This document shows, piece by piece, positions 8,162 through 16,254 of a DNA stretch of 64,000 bases. The stretch is taken from positions 54,280 to 118,279 of the forward strand of contig JBBDHW010000022.1 of NCBI GenBank assembly GCA_040880805.1, given 5' to 3'. Source of the stretch: Acidimicrobiia bacterium. Lineage in GTDB: Bacteria > Actinomycetota > Acidimicrobiia > IMCC26256 > DASPTH01. Position numbers and translations under genes: made by a program. The notes below the pieces were generated by a model. It did not search any database. It worked only from the letters and a program-made list of their open reading frames with translations, and was not told the DNA's origin. Position 1 is the stretch's first letter, and every line of letters starts with the position of its first letter.

Positions 8162-8284
8162 TTACCCTTCGCGCGGGGCCATCGGTGCCCCGCAGCACGA
8201 CACCTCGCCGTCGGTGCCCTTGACGACGATGATCTCCGTTTCGCACTCCGCGCAGCGCAAGCGAGTCCCCGGTGCAGTCGGCAT
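8162..8284 (-). CDS. Desulforedoxin-like mini-protein
   Basis: 40 residues from ATG 8284. CAEC ... TDGEVSCCGAPM matches the desulforedoxin/desulfoferrodoxin N-terminal iron site (CxxC and adjacent CC). It is first of two tandem relatives; the second at 8005 has one ligand changed. A TATCCT box 7 nt before the ATG suggests a leaderless transcript beginning here that continues into 8005 and possibly the ligase at 6534. Confidence 0.75.
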   Translation of the reverse strand: MPTAPGTRLRCAECETEIIVVKGTDGEVSCCGAPMAPREG

Positions 8285-8291
8285 ACGAAGC

Positions 8292-8297
8292 AGGATA
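8292..8297 (-). promoter_or_regulatory. -10 box of desulforedoxin-like gene pair
   Basis: TATCCT on the minus strand (plus-strand aggata), 7 nt before ATG 8284. Confidence 0.4.
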
Positions 8298-8346
8298 CCG
8301 AAATCGATCGGACTTCTTGCCAGTCGGCGGTCGGCCGTCGTCTTCC

Positions 8347-9297
8347 TCAGGCCGGCGCGACCTCCGACGACGGCTCGACGACCGGCTCCTCGCTCGCGCC
8401 GGCTCCTCCACTCCCGGCTCCTCGAGCACGGAACACCGCGACGGTCAGACAGCCCAGCCCGTAGATCGTTGCCGCCGCGAGGCTGAGGCCGCCCAGGACC
8501 GGCACGATGGCCGCAACGCGCAGGATCCCCCACCCGATGAGGAACGCGAGCAGGCGGTTCCGCGGTTCCTTTCCGATCAAGCGCCCCAGGAAGTAGCAGC
8601 CGACGACGTACCCGACGCCGTAGAGGAGCGCGAGCGCGAACAGCGTGGCCAGGCCGAGCGGCAGGCCGATGATCGTCACCGACAGGAGCACGCCCACGAC
8701 GGGGACGCCGATCGCAACGGCGAAGCCGAGCCCGATCGCCGGTCCGATCGCGGTGCGCCCGGCGCGTGCAGTCGCCTCGGCGGCACGCGGCGCGACGAGC
8801 AACAGCGCCCCCCCGAGCAGGAAGCTGGAGACCGTCGCCGCGATCCAGAGCACGATCCGCCCGATGGCGCCGAGCCGGCCGAGCGCGAAGCGGCGGCGGG
8901 CGCGGTCGACGTCACCCTGCACCGATGACCGCTTCGCGATCGCCGGCCGGTCGCTCGAGACGACGTCGCCGGCGACCGAGCCGGACGCGGTGACCACGAC
9001 TCGACCGTTCAGCGCGGTGACGTCGCCGCCGACGTGACCGTCGATGGTGACGTTGCCGTTGAACGCGAAGACCCAGTCGCGCACGCGGCCGTCGACGCGG
9101 ACATCGCCGTCGAAGATCAGCACTCGGTTGACCACATCACCACTGCGAACGTCGACGCTGCCGGTGATGACGATCTGGTTGTTCGGATCGTCGTGGTGCG
9201 TCGCGGCGAATGCCGGCGCGGCGACGAGCATCACCGCGCCGAACATCACGGCACCGAATGCCAGCAGGAATCCCGTCACTCGCGCGTACTGCTTCAT
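8347..9297 (-). CDS. Membrane protein with polymer-forming (bactofilin-like) extracytoplasmic repeats
   Basis: 316 residues. There is a signal peptide (TGFLLAFGAVMFGAVMLVAAPAFA), then short beta-helical repeats of the form GDVRVDGRV / GNVTIDGHVGGDV / GRVVVTASGSVAGDV over residues 40-125. Four to six membrane helices and an Ala/Glu/Pro-rich tail follow. The repeats resemble bactofilin/polymer-forming domains, here likely outside the membrane. Function is not known. GGGGAGG just upstream of ATG 9297 is a good ribosome binding site. Confidence 0.65.
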   Translation of the reverse strand: MKQYARVTGFLLAFGAVMFGAVMLVAAPAFAATHHDDPNNQIVITGSVDVRSGDVVNRVLIFDGDVRVDGRVRDWVFAFNGNVTIDGHVGGDVTALNGRVVVTASGSVAGDVVSSDRPAIAKRSSVQGDVDRARRRFALGRLGAIGRIVLWIAATVSSFLLGGALLLVAPRAAEATARAGRTAIGPAIGLGFAVAIGVPVVGVLLSVTIIGLPLGLATLFALALLYGVGYVVGCYFLGRLIGKEPRNRLLAFLIGWGILRVAAIVPVLGGLSLAAATIYGLGCLTVAVFRARGAGSGGAGASEEPVVEPSSEVAPA

Positions 9298-9336
9298 CGC
9301 GACCTCCCCATGGGTCCGATCAGTATGGCCTTCAGG

Positions 9337-9342
9337 TAGCGT
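9337..9342 (+). promoter_or_regulatory. -10 box of hydrolase gene at 9351
   Basis: TAGCGT, 8 nt before GTG 9351. The 14-mer GGTAGCGTGCGCCG that contains it recurs exactly before the gene at 34247. Confidence 0.5.
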
Positions 9343-9350
9343 GCGCCGCC

Positions 9351-10220
9351 GTGGCCGATCCTCGCACGATCACGATCGAGCACGATGGCCTCCGCATCGC
9401 TGCCCTCGACTGGGGTGGCGACGGACCGCCGCTGTTGCTGCAGCACCCGAATGGTTTCTGCGCGGGGTTCTTCGACCCGCTCGCACGGGAGCTGCGTGGC
9501 GAGTACCACCCGATCGGCGTCGACGTTCGTGGCCACGGCGCGAGCGAACGTCCGGCCGACCTGAGGGCGTGTACGTTCCCGAACGTTGCCGGTGACGTGT
9601 TCGCGGTGCTCGACGCGCTCGGCTTCGAGGAGATCGTGGTGCTCGGTCACTCCATGGGAGGCGCGGTCGCGATCCTTCTCGACGAGATCCGTCCGGGGAT
9701 CGTGCGCAAGGCGCTGCTGTGCGAGGCCATCGCGTTCCCGTCGGGCGGTCTGCCGCTGAGCGCTCTGCCGCCGAGCGAAGGCGGAGGTCTGAACCCGATG
9801 GCCGAGAAGGCACGCGGACGGCGTGCGGTGTGGCCCGACCGCGAGACCGCGCGGGCGTCGTACGCGAGTCGTCCCCCGATGGACGTGCTCGAGCCGGCCG
9901 CACTCGCGGCGTACCTGCGCTACGGCTTCCACGACCGCGACGACGGCGAAGTGGAGCTTGCGTGCGCGCCCGAGGTCGAGGCGCGTTGCTTCGAGGCCGC
10001 TGCCGAGCCCCACGGCGCACCGCACGCGTTCGCTCACCTCCCGAAGTTCCGGGGCTCGGTCGTCGTCGCGTCGGGTGACCACTCGAATCTGCCCACCGAG
10101 GTGTTCGCGGCCCAGGCCGAGGCCGTGGGCGCGCCCTACCTCCAACTCGACGGCGGGCACTTCTTCCCGCAGGAGAACACGGCTCGCACCGCTGCCCTCG
10201 TCCGCGAGCACCTGGCCTGA
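9351..10220 (+). CDS. Alpha/beta hydrolase
   Basis: 289 residues from GTG 9351. LLLQHPNG replaces the usual HG oxyanion loop, VLGHSMGGAV carries the nucleophile Ser, and QLDGGHFFPQE carries the His. VDVRGHGASERP is typical of soluble hydrolases such as haloperoxidase- or lactonase-like members. It has no signal peptide, so it should be cytoplasmic. The substrate is unknown. Upstream in-frame starts run into the divergent gene and lack support. Confidence 0.85.
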   Translation: MADPRTITIEHDGLRIAALDWGGDGPPLLLQHPNGFCAGFFDPLARELRGEYHPIGVDVRGHGASERPADLRACTFPNVAGDVFAVLDALGFEEIVVLGHSMGGAVAILLDEIRPGIVRKALLCEAIAFPSGGLPLSALPPSEGGGLNPMAEKARGRRAVWPDRETARASYASRPPMDVLEPAALAAYLRYGFHDRDDGEVELACAPEVEARCFEAAAEPHGAPHAFAHLPKFRGSVVVASGDHSNLPTEVFAAQAEAVGAPYLQLDGGHFFPQENTARTAALVREHLA

Positions 10221-10230
10221 CTCGCTCGTT

Positions 10231-10283
10231 CGCTGCGTCGCAGCGTACCTGCGCCGCGGGCGCTCGCTCGCTGGCGAGCGAGC
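10231..10283 (+). terminator. Two hairpins after hydrolase gene
   Basis: CGCTGCG and CGCAGCG (10231-10245, 1-nt gap) and GCTCGCTCGC with GCGAGCGAGC (10262-10283, 2-nt gap) are perfect inverted repeats. They lie between two convergent genes and directly before the tandem palindromic repeats. No T-run is present. Confidence 0.35.
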
Positions 10284-10286
10284 TGC

Positions 10287-10398
10287 GCTCCTCCACTATG
10301 GGTCGCTCACGGCGAGCCGGGATACCCGGCTCGCGGTCGTTCGCTCCTCCACTATGGGTCGCTCACGGCGAGCCGGGATACCCGGCTCGCGGTCGTTC
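10287..10398 (+). repeat. Tandem pair of the dispersed palindromic repeat (56-bp units)
   Basis: Two identical 56-bp units, 10287-10342 and 10343-10398. Each contains CTATGGGTCGCTCACGG, then the perfect palindrome CGAGCCGGG-ATA-CCCGGCTCG, then CGGTCGTTC. Relatives occur at 41819 (reverse orientation), 52098 and, partially, 4292. Confidence 0.85.
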
Positions 10399-10443
10399 GC
10401 TCTGTCGTCGCTTCGCTCGCCGCGTGTGCCGGACTCATCCTGA

Positions 10444-12084
10444 CTACGGATCGCCCGCTGCGAGCCCGAGCACGGTGCGCGCCCAGGTGTAGTCGGCCTT
10501 GCCCACCGCGGTTCGTTGCACCTGATCGACCACCACCACGCGTCGCGGGCGCTTGTACGACGCCAGGCACCCACCCACCCATGCCGACAGCTCGTCGGGC
10601 GTGGGCGCGGCGCCGTTGTCGCCACTCCTGACCGACACCACCGCGGCGACTGACTCGCCCCACTCCTCGTCGGGCAGACCCACGACGATCGCGTCGACGA
10701 CGGCGGGGTGCTCTTTCAGCACCTCTTCGACCTCTTCGGGCCACACCTTCTCGCCGCCGGTGTTGATGCAGCCGGAGCCGCGTCCGAGCAGCGTGATCGT
10801 GCGGTCCTCGTGGACGATGGCCCAGTCGCCGGGCACCGCGTAGTGAGCGCCGTCGATCTCGCGGAACGTCGCGGCCGAGCGTTCCGGGTCGTTGTAGTAG
10901 CCGATCGCGGTCGAATGCGCGACGGCGAGCACGCCGGCTTCTCCCGAACCCGGCACGACGTCGCGGCCGTCCTCGGTGAGCACCCGCGCTCGCGGCCCGA
11001 GCGCGAACCGTGCCGTCGTGTTCTCACCCGGCACAGAGGTGAGCGCGAGCCCGAAGCCCACGCCCTCGCTCGATCCGAGCGAGTCGTAGAAGCCCATCGT
11101 GCCGCGCTGCAGCAGCGCGTCCTTGAGCGCCGAGTTCACCATCGCACCCGAGTTGTGCACGCGCTGGAGCGACGACAGGTCGTAGGGCCTACCCCGTGCT
11201 TCGGCGTCCTCGAGCGCGTGCAGGATGCGCCGCAGGATCACGTCGCCGACGAGCGAGAGCAGCGTGACCCGCTCGCGCTCGATGGTGGCGCAGACTTCGT
11301 GGCCGTCGACAGGGCCGCGCGGCAGCAGCGCGACGGTGCCACCGACCGACATCCACGTGTTCGACTGATGCACTGCGGTCGCGTGCACCAGTGGCGTGGT
11401 GAGGAGCGCGACGGGCCCGGCGTCGCGAGCGCGAAGATCGCTCGCGCACGCGGCAGCGTCGGCGACCGATTGGGGAACCGGCCGGTCGATCACTCCCGCC
11501 GCGTACGCAGCGCCGTAGTCGAGCAGGGTTCCCTGGTGCCAGAGGACACCTTTCGGGAAGCCGGTGGTGCCGCCCGTGTACCAGAGGAGCAGGTCGTCTC
11601 CCGAGCGCTCGATCGGCGCGAGTGGAGAGCTGGCCGCGAGCAGCTCCGCGTAACCGATCGCACCGGGCACCGGTGGCGCTGTGCCACCGTCGTCGATCTC
11701 GATCAGCAACCGCAGTCTCGGCAGGCGATCGCGCACCGCCGCGACCCGCTCGCCGAGTGACCGGTGGTAGACGAGTACCTCGGCGTCCGCGTTCTCGAGG
11801 AGCGCAGCCAGCTCGGCCGCCTCGTACCGGAAGTTGGCGTTCGCGGGGAGCGCGCGCAACTTCGAGCACGCGAACAGGCACTCCATGTACTCGGGGCAGT
11901 TGAACAAGTAGAGCGCGATGTGTGCACCCTGCGCGACACCGTCGGCCGCGAGACCCGCCGCGAGCCGGGCGGCGTGTTCCTCCAGCTCTCGCCAGTGCAC
12001 GCGCCGCTCGCCCTGCACGACGGCGGTTGCATCGGGGATGGCCTCGGCGACGGCCTCCCACACAGTGGCGAAGCTCTCGTACAT
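10444..12084 (-). CDS. AMP-dependent acyl-CoA ligase (FadD-like)
   Basis: 546 residues. Motifs: WYTGGTTGFPKGVLW (phosphate loop), YDSLGSSEGVGFG, the hinge with GDWAIVHEDRTITLLGRG, INTGGEKVWPEEVEE, and the C-terminal lysine in RTAVGKADYTW. This matches actinobacterial FadD-type ligases found in steroid and fatty-acid catabolism. The reaction is ATP-dependent CoA activation of a carboxylate. A GGAG precedes ATG 12084. It follows the pseudo-hydrolase gene at 12102 by 17 bp, so the two may share a transcript. Confidence 0.9.
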   Translation of the reverse strand: MYESFATVWEAVAEAIPDATAVVQGERRVHWRELEEHAARLAAGLAADGVAQGAHIALYLFNCPEYMECLFACSKLRALPANANFRYEAAELAALLENADAEVLVYHRSLGERVAAVRDRLPRLRLLIEIDDGGTAPPVPGAIGYAELLAASSPLAPIERSGDDLLLWYTGGTTGFPKGVLWHQGTLLDYGAAYAAGVIDRPVPQSVADAAACASDLRARDAGPVALLTTPLVHATAVHQSNTWMSVGGTVALLPRGPVDGHEVCATIERERVTLLSLVGDVILRRILHALEDAEARGRPYDLSSLQRVHNSGAMVNSALKDALLQRGTMGFYDSLGSSEGVGFGLALTSVPGENTTARFALGPRARVLTEDGRDVVPGSGEAGVLAVAHSTAIGYYNDPERSAATFREIDGAHYAVPGDWAIVHEDRTITLLGRGSGCINTGGEKVWPEEVEEVLKEHPAVVDAIVVGLPDEEWGESVAAVVSVRSGDNGAAPTPDELSAWVGGCLASYKRPRRVVVVDQVQRTAVGKADYTWARTVLGLAAGDP

Positions 12085-12101
12085 GACCTGCTTTCTCCGT
12101 G

Positions 12102-13022
12102 TTAGCGTGTCGCGCTCTTGATCTTCGCGACCTCGGCGACCTTGCCGTCGCGAACGAGTTGCTGCAGCCCGCTGGGCCGGCCATCCAAGTACGCGGAGAA
12201 GAAGTCGAGCGTGGTCTCGTCGACCACCCGGAACGCCGCGCTTCCCGACTTCTCGAAGGCCGTGTCGTGGTCGCCACCGAGCAGCGTGACGAAGAACTTG
12301 GGTGGGCGCGCGAGCGCGTAGATCGCCGTGGTTCCGTCGATCAGGTCGGTCTCGTCGGCGTCGCCGTGGATCGCCAGCAGCGGCGTATCGACGCCGGTGA
12401 AGTAGTTGCTCGCATCACCGGCGATCCCACCGGAGAGCGCGACCGCGGCGTTGATGCGCTCATCGCGCCCGTCGACGCTGAACGCGAGCACGTAGGTCAC
12501 GGCGGCACCGAGCGCGTGACCGGCCACCGCAACATGGTCGCCGTCGACGATGGTGGTGAAGCCGCCCTGCACGCGGTCGGCCATCCGGTCGATGATGAAG
12601 CTCGCATCGGTCACCCGTTCGCCCAGATCGATCACAACCTGGCCGTTCTCGTCGGTTGCGTCTGCTGTGGGTGCCGCGTACGTGGGTGCCGCAACGACGT
12701 AACCGTGCTCGGCCCACGAGTGGAGCAATGGTTGGTACGACTGCGCGGTCGCACCGAAGTCGTCGCTGAACAGGATCAGCGGGTACGGGCCCCACTTTGT
12801 GGCGCGAGGGGCGTTCTCGATGTCGAGCGTGGTGGCCCGGCCCTTGGCGGGGTAGTAGACGGTGGCGTCGAGCGTGCGCCCCTCGTTGTCGAAGTGCAAC
12901 GTGGTGGTGCCGACCGCGAACAGCAGAGGTCGCTTCGCGGTCTGCTTCGCCGCAGACGGACTCATGCCAACGGTGAGCACGGCGAGGCATACGAGGCCGA
13001 GCACGGCGAAGCGCTTCATCAC
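12102..13022 (-). CDS. Secreted alpha/beta hydrolase-fold protein lacking the nucleophile
   Basis: 306 residues from GTG 13022, with a signal peptide (FAVLGLVCLAVLTVG). It resembles the hydrolase at 5395 along its length (GPYPLILF, GYVVAAPTY, VTDASFIIDRM). The nucleophile elbow reads GHALGA, with Ala170 where Ser is expected, and the oxyanion HG is replaced by SDD. The late His is kept (LLGGDHDTAFE). It is therefore probably not a serine hydrolase and may be a binding protein. ATG 13019 is an alternative start; the TAACGT box fits GTG 13022. Confidence 0.75.
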   Translation of the reverse strand: MMKRFAVLGLVCLAVLTVGMSPSAAKQTAKRPLLFAVGTTTLHFDNEGRTLDATVYYPAKGRATTLDIENAPRATKWGPYPLILFSDDFGATAQSYQPLLHSWAEHGYVVAAPTYAAPTADATDENGQVVIDLGERVTDASFIIDRMADRVQGGFTTIVDGDHVAVAGHALGAAVTYVLAFSVDGRDERINAAVALSGGIAGDASNYFTGVDTPLLAIHGDADETDLIDGTTAIYALARPPKFFVTLLGGDHDTAFEKSGSAAFRVVDETTLDFFSAYLDGRPSGLQQLVRDGKVAEVAKIKSATR

Positions 13023-13028
13023 TCGCGC

Positions 13029-13034
13029 ACGTTA
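13029..13034 (-). promoter_or_regulatory. -10 box of pseudo-hydrolase gene
   Basis: TAACGT on the minus strand, 6 nt before GTG 13022; leaderless spacing. Confidence 0.45.
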
Positions 13035-13055
13035 CCGCTGTTCACTCGCGCTGCT

Positions 13056-13886
13056 TCAGCCACCCATGCCGAGGAGTCGTTCTCGCGAGACGGCGCGCGA
13101 GGCGCGCCACAACGCGAGCAACGCCACGATCCACGCCAGGGCGCCAATCCCGAACGCGAGTGCTTGTCCCTTGAAGATCGTGTTGCTCGAGACGCCATAG
13201 GCGATGACGATCAGGGGCAGCGTGGCCAGCGCCGACGACTGCTGCGCGGCCGCGGCACTCGACACCCGCGCCGAGATCACGAGGATCACGGCCAGCGCGA
13301 TCGCGATGAACGGTGGCAACACCCAGAGCATGAGGATCCACCAGTTCCCGGTTGGGAAGAACCAGCCACCCACCTTCGGGCCCACGATCAGGTTCACGAC
13401 GAGCGAGTACATCGCGAAGCCCACAGCCGCGGTGAAGTAGCCGGGGATGAGACTCGCCATCAGCTTCCCGAGGTAGATCTGGCGTTCGGTGGCGGGGGAG
13501 TGCGCGAGGAACTCGCCGCTCCCGCGCTCGCGCTCGCCGATGATCGTGTGCGCACCCACTGCCGACGACACGGTGAGCGGCACGATGATCGCGAGCGGGG
13601 CGAAGAGGTAGACCGCGAGGGCATACGACGCCTGCACCGGCCCCTTCTGGCCCTTCACGCTGTGCTTCAGGTCGGCCGGGAGGCTCCCCACCACGTCGCT
13701 GAGCTGGTTGACCAGCTTTACGTCCTTGATCGTCGAGATGATCAGCAGCAGGAATGCCGGGATGATCACGAAGAACAGGAGCGCGACGATCGCGAGCGGC
13801 AGCCAGAAGTCGCGCGCCTGCACGAACTGGCGGAGGTCGGTGCGCGCGATGACCCACGCGCGTGACGGCTGGCGCGTGCGTCTCAT
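13056..13886 (-). CDS. ABC-2 type transporter permease
   Basis: 276 residues from ATG 13886, which overlaps the stop of the ATPase gene (ATGA). About six hydrophobic helices are visible (LPLAIVALLFFVIIPAFLLL; LFAPLAIIVPLTVSSAVGA; IPGYFTAAVGFAMYSLVV and others). The IIGERERGSGEFLAHSPAT segment between helices is the usual ABC-2 coupling region. It should form an exporter with the ATPase at 13883. A longer upstream reading frame is only a shadow of that ATPase gene. Confidence 0.85.
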   Translation of the reverse strand: MRRTRQPSRAWVIARTDLRQFVQARDFWLPLAIVALLFFVIIPAFLLLIISTIKDVKLVNQLSDVVGSLPADLKHSVKGQKGPVQASYALAVYLFAPLAIIVPLTVSSAVGAHTIIGERERGSGEFLAHSPATERQIYLGKLMASLIPGYFTAAVGFAMYSLVVNLIVGPKVGGWFFPTGNWWILMLWVLPPFIAIALAVILVISARVSSAAAAQQSSALATLPLIVIAYGVSSNTIFKGQALAFGIGALAWIVALLALWRASRAVSRERLLGMGG

Positions 13887-14848
13887 CGCTCCTGCTTGCG
13901 GATCCTGAAATACAGCTCTTCGAGGCTCGGCGCGCACGGTTCCACGCGCTTCAGTCGCGCGCCGGCGCGCACGAGCGCGTCGACGAGGTCGGGTACGTCG
14001 GTGTCGTGCTCGAGGTCGACCATCACGACCCCGTTGCGTTCGAACGCCTGCACGAATGGCAGGTCGCGCGCGAGGTCGAGCACCGAGGGGTCGTCGGCGT
14101 CGAGCAGGACGCGCGCGGCGGGCCAGTACCTTCGGCTGAGCTCGGCGGGCGATCCGGCGACGATCGCTCGTCCGTGGTCCATCACGACCACCTGGTCGGC
14201 GAGCCCCTCGGCTTCGAGGAGCAGGTGGGTGCACATCAGCACGGTCTTGCCGCCTTCGGCCATCTCGTCGATGAGCCCGAGCACCGCGCGTGCGGACTCG
14301 GGGTCGAGCCCGGCGGTCGGCTCGTCGAGCAGGAGCAGGTCCGGATCGTGGAGGACGGCACGCGCGAGCGCGAGCCGCGCGCGCATGCCGGTGGAATAGC
14401 CACCCACGCGTTGTCCGAGCGCGTCGGCGATCCCGAAGCGCTCGGCCGCCTCCTGAATGCGGCGTTCGGCGTCGCGCGGGTCCACCTCGAACAGCGCCGC
14501 AGCGTACGCGAGGTTGTCGCGGCCGCTCAGCCGGTCGTACAGCGCCGGACGGGCGGGCACTACGCCGCACCGGCGACGAACCTCGGTGCCCTCGTCGTCG
14601 CGGTCGGGATCGAGTCCGAGTGTGCGGACCGTGCCGGCATTCGGGCGCAACGCTCCCGTGACGAGGCGCACGACGGTAGTCTTGCCCGCGCCGTTCGGGC
14701 CGAGCAGCACGGTCACGGTTCCGCTCGGAACCTCGAAGTTGAGGCCGTCGACCGCGACCACGTCACCGAAGCAGCGGCGCACCCCGACGAGCGAGACGGC
14801 CGGCTCCGTGCCGGAACGATCAACGGGTGCCGAGGAATTGGGCGGCAT
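13883..14848 (-). CDS. ABC transporter ATP-binding protein
   Basis: 321 residues. Walker A is GPNGAGKT near residue 50, the signature is YSTGMRARL near 150, and Walker B is LLLLDEPTAGLD near 172, followed by the H-loop His in CTHLLLEAEGL. The C-terminal 90 residues form the extra domain usual in ABC-2 exporters of drugs or lipids. It is coupled by a 4-bp overlap to the permease at 13056. Its start region shows neither a good Shine-Dalgarno sequence nor a TAnnnT box, so the exact start is uncertain. Confidence 0.88.
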   Translation of the reverse strand: MPPNSSAPVDRSGTEPAVSLVGVRRCFGDVVAVDGLNFEVPSGTVTVLLGPNGAGKTTVVRLVTGALRPNAGTVRTLGLDPDRDDEGTEVRRRCGVVPARPALYDRLSGRDNLAYAAALFEVDPRDAERRIQEAAERFGIADALGQRVGGYSTGMRARLALARAVLHDPDLLLLDEPTAGLDPESARAVLGLIDEMAEGGKTVLMCTHLLLEAEGLADQVVVMDHGRAIVAGSPAELSRRYWPAARVLLDADDPSVLDLARDLPFVQAFERNGVVMVDLEHDTDVPDLVDALVRAGARLKRVEPCAPSLEELYFRIRKQER

Positions 14849-14925
14849 TCCGAAGGTTTCGGCGCAGGAGGCCGCAGGGTGAAGGGCTAACCTCGACCCT
14901 CGCCGTGTGTCACGTTCACGGTCAC

Positions 14926-14997
14926 GGCGGCGTAGCCGAGTGGTTCAGGCAAGGGTTTGCAAAACCCTGGACACGGGTTCGATTCCCGTCGCCGCCT
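14926..14997 (+). tRNA. tRNA-Cys (GCA)
   Basis: The acceptor arm GGCGGCG pairs with CGCCGCC (14990-14996), with discriminator T. The anticodon stem AGGGT/ACCCT encloses the loop TTGCAAA with anticodon GCA at 14959-14961. The T arm ACGGG-TTCGATT-CCCGT is canonical. The 3' CCA is not encoded. No second copy of its 3' end, as an integration site would leave, was seen in the window. Confidence 0.95.
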
Positions 14998-15026
14998 CCC
15001 AGAGAGTCCAGGTCAGACACTCGCCT

Positions 15027-16088
15027 CTATTGGGCGGCTCGAGTCGGGTCGGCGGCTTCCCGCGTCGGGGTTGACGCGGCATCGTTGGCGAGCGCCCTGA
15101 GGTGTTCGGGCGTGCCGAGCGCCACGAGGACGTCGCCCGCGCGTATGGCTCCCTCGATCGTGTGCCAGGGGCGGAGGCGGTCGTCGCGTCTGAGTCCGAC
15201 CACGTAGACGTATTGGTGCTGTTGTGAGATCTCGCTCGGGGTGGAACCGGTGAGCGGCGAACCGGTGGGTACCAGGATCTCTTCGGTTCCGAGTCCGAGC
15301 GCCGGGAGATCGTGGGTTTCGAGCACCGCCGGTGATGCTGCTGCGGCCGCGAGCGACATCCCGTAGGACCGATAGGGAGACTGCACGACATCGGCACCCG
15401 CGTGTGTGATGCGCTCGATCCAGGTCGCCTCGTTGACTCTCGAGATGATCCGCAGGTCGTCTCTCATAGATCGTGCGGTGAGGACGACGACGAGGTTCTC
15501 CGAGTCGGCGTCACACGCCGCGATGAGCGCGTCTGCGCGGCTGATCCCGGCCTTGCCGAGGTCTTCTTGATTGGTCCCGTCGCCGATGACCTCGACACAG
15601 CCGACGGCGCGAATCGCCGGTTCACATGCCGGATCGCGGTCGATTACCACGCATTGCTTCCCGAGTTCTTGGATGCCGCGCACGACCGCTTGGCCGACGC
15701 GGCCGTAGCCGACGACGATGACGTGGTCGTGGAGCTGGTCGCGCATGCGCTTCGACCTCCGATGGCGGATCTGGGCGAGGGCGTCGCCCGAGAGGAACAG
15801 GCTGGTCAGGATCGATACGACATACACGAAGGTGGCGAACCCGACGACGATGAGCGCGATCGTGACCAGGCGGCCCGCAGTACCGAGGGGATGAACTTCC
15901 CCGTAGCCGACCGTGCCGAGCGTGATGGCGGTCATGTACAGGGCATCGAGCCAGCCGTAACCCTCGGTGACCACGTAGCCGACCGTCGCCAGCGCCGCGA
16001 TCGCCACGGTCGCAAGGAGTGCCCAACGGAGCCGGTAGAGCACCAACGCGACGACGGGTGCGTCGTCGTGGGGCGGTTTCGTCAGCAA
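15027..16088 (-). CDS. Potassium channel with cytoplasmic TrkA-N (RCK) domain
   Basis: 353 residues. Two transmembrane helices flank the pore with selectivity filter TVGYGE at residues 59-64. A Rossmann TrkA-N domain starts at HVIVVGYGRVGQAVV near residue 121, and a TrkA-C-like domain sits at the end. This is the MthK/Kch layout of a ligand-gated K+ channel in the cell membrane. The outermost start is TTG 16088; GTG 16043, just before helix 1, is an alternative. It is convergent with the tRNA-Cys gene. Confidence 0.88.
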   Translation of the reverse strand: MLTKPPHDDAPVVALVLYRLRWALLATVAIAALATVGYVVTEGYGWLDALYMTAITLGTVGYGEVHPLGTAGRLVTIALIVVGFATFVYVVSILTSLFLSGDALAQIRHRRSKRMRDQLHDHVIVVGYGRVGQAVVRGIQELGKQCVVIDRDPACEPAIRAVGCVEVIGDGTNQEDLGKAGISRADALIAACDADSENLVVVLTARSMRDDLRIISRVNEATWIERITHAGADVVQSPYRSYGMSLAAAAASPAVLETHDLPALGLGTEEILVPTGSPLTGSTPSEISQQHQYVYVVGLRRDDRLRPWHTIEGAIRAGDVLVALGTPEHLRALANDAASTPTREAADPTRAAQ

Positions 16089-16254
16089 ACCGAACAGACC
16101 CCGCGGGCTGTCGTGTGCGGCGTCCAGGGTCGACCCCCAAGTTCTGTACGACGAAGCCGCGTCACCCTACGCCGAAGTGGCGCTCGCAGTCCCAGTTGTA
16201 CGCGGGCGACCCGCGGGCCAGTATCTGGAGCAGACAGCACCGAGGGGGAGCCTC

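Noticed and set aside
10287-10398. Possible CRISPR array
   Set aside because: Two directly adjacent identical 56-bp units with no spacer sequence; an internal palindrome and dispersed copies fit an interspersed repeat.
13887-14570. N-terminal extension of the ABC permease to a 504-residue protein
   Set aside because: The extension is the shifted frame of the ATPase gene. The permease starts at ATG 13886 with a 4-bp overlap.
14926-14997. tRNA-Cys as an integration site of a mobile element
   Set aside because: No second copy of its 3' end, integrase or phage gene was found in the window.
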